Positions 5,508-6,675 of a DNA stretch of 6,675 bases are shown one piece after another. Each line of letters opens with the position of its first letter. Position 1 is the stretch's first letter. The stretch covers positions 1 through 6,675 of the forward strand of contig JBEBVI010000233.1 of NCBI GenBank assembly GCA_040392805.1, in the 5' to 3' direction. Made by a program: the position numbers and the translations under genes. The notes beneath the pieces are model-generated. The model ran no database searches. It was not told the DNA's origin and worked only from the letters and a program-made list of their open reading frames with translations. Origin of the DNA: Taibaiella helvus_B (lineage in GTDB: Bacteria; Bacteroidota; Bacteroidia; Chitinophagales; Chitinophagaceae).

Positions 5508-6671
5508 ATGAAGAAAACTATACTGCTTTTGCTTTCTTTAGGATGTTTTAAGCATATGATGGCGCAGAGCAGGATATATGTAAATGAATACCTGAATATT
5601 GGAGTGGGCGCAAGGGGACTAAGCATGGCGGGCGCCAATGCCGCTTCGGTTTCGGATGTTTATTCGGGATATTGGAATCCGGCCGGACTTATGTCTATAG
5701 ATGCTGATGTGCAGGCGGGCTTAATGCATGCTGAGTACTTCGCAGGTATATTCAAATATGATTATGGCGCCGTTGCCCTGCCTATTAAGGATAAGAGCAG
5801 GGCTGTCGGCATTTCATTTATCCGCTTTGCCACAGATAATATTCCTTACACATTGGATTATGTCCAGCCGGACGGTTCTTTTGACGATACTAAGCTTAAA
5901 GACTTCTCAGCCGGCGACTATGCAGTATTGTTATCTTACGCTCAGAAGCTTCATTTTTTTAAGAACACGGCTATCCAGACCCGGATAGGCGGAAATGCCA
6001 AAATACTTTACCGTAATGTAGGTTCCATGGCGAACGCCTGGGGATTCGGAGTAGACATCGGTATACAGGCAGATTATAAAAGATGGAGCTTTGGGCTGAC
6101 GGCAAAGGATATAACAACAAGCTATACTGCCTGGAGCTTTCACCTGACGGAAGAGGAAAAAAGGAAGTTTGCCGGTACGGGTAATGAAATCCCGATTAAA
6201 TCTTACGAGGTGATGCTGCCCCGGTTTAATTTCGGTGTAGCCCGTCACTTCATGAAGCCGGAAGACCCGGTACAGGTAGTGGCGGAACTGGGTTTTGATG
6301 TCACTACAGACGGTAAGCGGAATACGCTTATTTCCTCCAGGCCGGTCAGTGTGGATCCGCGCTTGGGTATTGAAGCCAGTTATAAGGATGCCATTTTCCT
6401 GAGGGCCGGTGTGGGCAATTTTTATACGGCGCTTGATAATGCCGATACCAATAACCGTAAAAAATATACCGTTTTTCAGCCTTCTGTTGGTGTTGGTTTT
6501 AAAGTGAAGAGCTTTTCGGTAGATTATGCATTCACTACGCTGCAGATGCAGGATAGCCCGTTAATGTCGCATGTGGTATCCATAAGGCTGAATATAAACA
6601 AAGCCCGTCGGGATGAAGAGCCGAAGCAGGAAGGTAAATCAGTGGAGAGTGAAAAGTTGCGAGTTAAGTGA
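5508..6671 (+). CDS. PorV/PorQ-family outer-membrane protein
   Basis: The 387-residue protein has a Sec signal peptide, MKKTILLLLSLGCFKHMMAQ, probably cut near residues 19-20. The mature part begins SRIYVNEYLNIGVGARGLSMAGA and SGYWNPAGL (about residues 53-61), the hallmark of the PorV/PorQ (FadL-like beta-barrel) family. Alternating amphipathic strands follow to VVSIRLNI. PorV proteins receive T9SS cargo at the outer membrane and pass it to the attachment or release machinery; whether this paralogue is PorV, PorQ or another member cannot be settled here. ATG 5508 is preferred over in-frame TTG 5493 because it gives the usual MKK signal start. The last 22 residues (ARRDEEPKQEGK..., ending EKLRVK) are charged and lie beyond the expected last strand. 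They are partly encoded by a heptamer repeat. Cys13 is not in a good lipobox, so this is not called a lipoprotein. Confidence 0.9.
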   Translation: MKKTILLLLSLGCFKHMMAQSRIYVNEYLNIGVGARGLSMAGANAASVSDVYSGYWNPAGLMSIDADVQAGLMHAEYFAGIFKYDYGAVALPIKDKSRAVGISFIRFATDNIPYTLDYVQPDGSFDDTKLKDFSAGDYAVLLSYAQKLHFFKNTAIQTRIGGNAKILYRNVGSMANAWGFGVDIGIQADYKRWSFGLTAKDITTSYTAWSFHLTEEEKRKFAGTGNEIPIKSYEVMLPRFNFGVARHFMKPEDPVQVVAELGFDVTTDGKRNTLISSRPVSVDPRLGIEASYKDAIFLRAGVGNFYTALDNADTNNRKKYTVFQPSVGVGFKVKSFSVDYAFTTLQMQDSPLMSHVVSIRLNINKARRDEEPKQEGKSVESEKLRVK

Positions 6672-6675
6672 AGAT
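6641..6675 (+). repeat. Heptamer repeat AGTNNNN at the end of the PorV-like gene
   Basis: Four consecutive 7-base units begin with AGT: AGTGGAG, AGTGAAA, AGTTGCG and AGTTAAG (6641-6668), followed by TGAAGAT. The run covers the last ten codons and the stop of the PorV-like gene and reaches the window edge, so its full length is unknown. Because seven is not a multiple of three, each gain or loss of one unit would change the end of the protein. Confidence 0.6.

Noticed and set aside
5535..5549. Lipoprotein signal at Cys13 of the PorV-like protein
   Set aside because: SLG-C lacks the Leu at -3 and small residue at -2 of a lipobox. The MMAQ end and barrel family fit signal peptidase I.
5369..5638. 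- strand 89-codon frame across the PorV-like leader and signal peptide
   Set aside because: It is antisense to the signal peptide, spans the + strand leader and resembles no known family.

Overview
The window reads as chromosomal DNA of a Bacteroidota bacterium, most like the Chitinophagaceae/Chitinophagia. The grounds are a type IX secretion (T9SS) cargo protein with a gliding-motility-type C-terminal domain, a PorV/PorQ-family outer-membrane protein, a TyrRS of the Bacteroidota form, and promoters of the Bacteroidota pattern (TTG, about 20 nt, TAnnTTTG) in place of -35/-10 boxes. Genus is not determinable from what is visible.

Layout, left to right. (1) Positions 1-2574, + strand: one large secreted cell-surface protein whose 5' end lies just outside the window. 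It has a signal peptide, a propeller-like N-terminal half, two Ig-like modules, two PKD-like modules, a third Ig-like module, and a type-B T9SS C-terminal domain. The frame breaks at about 940-945: the N-terminal part stops at 947 and homology resumes in another frame. The gene is therefore a recent pseudogene, or the base call there is wrong. (2) Positions 2573-2612: a strong hairpin terminator shared by two convergent genes. (3) Positions 2660-3649, - strand: an Rpn-family (PD-(D/E)XK) nuclease/putative transposase with a 12-nt-periodic Gly/Glu/Lys repeat and a plausible internal start for a short C-terminal product. (4) Positions 3650-3919: a spacer rich in hairpins, bounded by near-identical 11-bp direct repeats and containing a 55-codon open frame. 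It looks like a small repeated or mobile element, though this is unproven. (5) Positions 3920-5206, - strand: tyrS, complete, starting at GTG. (6) Positions 5207-5507: a divergent promoter region with a well-formed Bacteroidota promoter on each strand and a long leader on the right. (7) Positions 5508-6671, + strand: a PorV/PorQ-family beta-barrel protein whose last codons run into a heptamer repeat (AGTNNNN) that reaches the window end.

The cargo gene and the PorV-like gene both belong to T9SS biology but are not in one operon: they are separated by rpn and tyrS on the opposite strand. tyrS and the PorV-like gene are divergently transcribed from one intergenic region. The most unusual leads are the possible nested toxin/antitoxin arrangement in rpn, the structured element between rpn and tyrS, and the frameshifted cargo gene.
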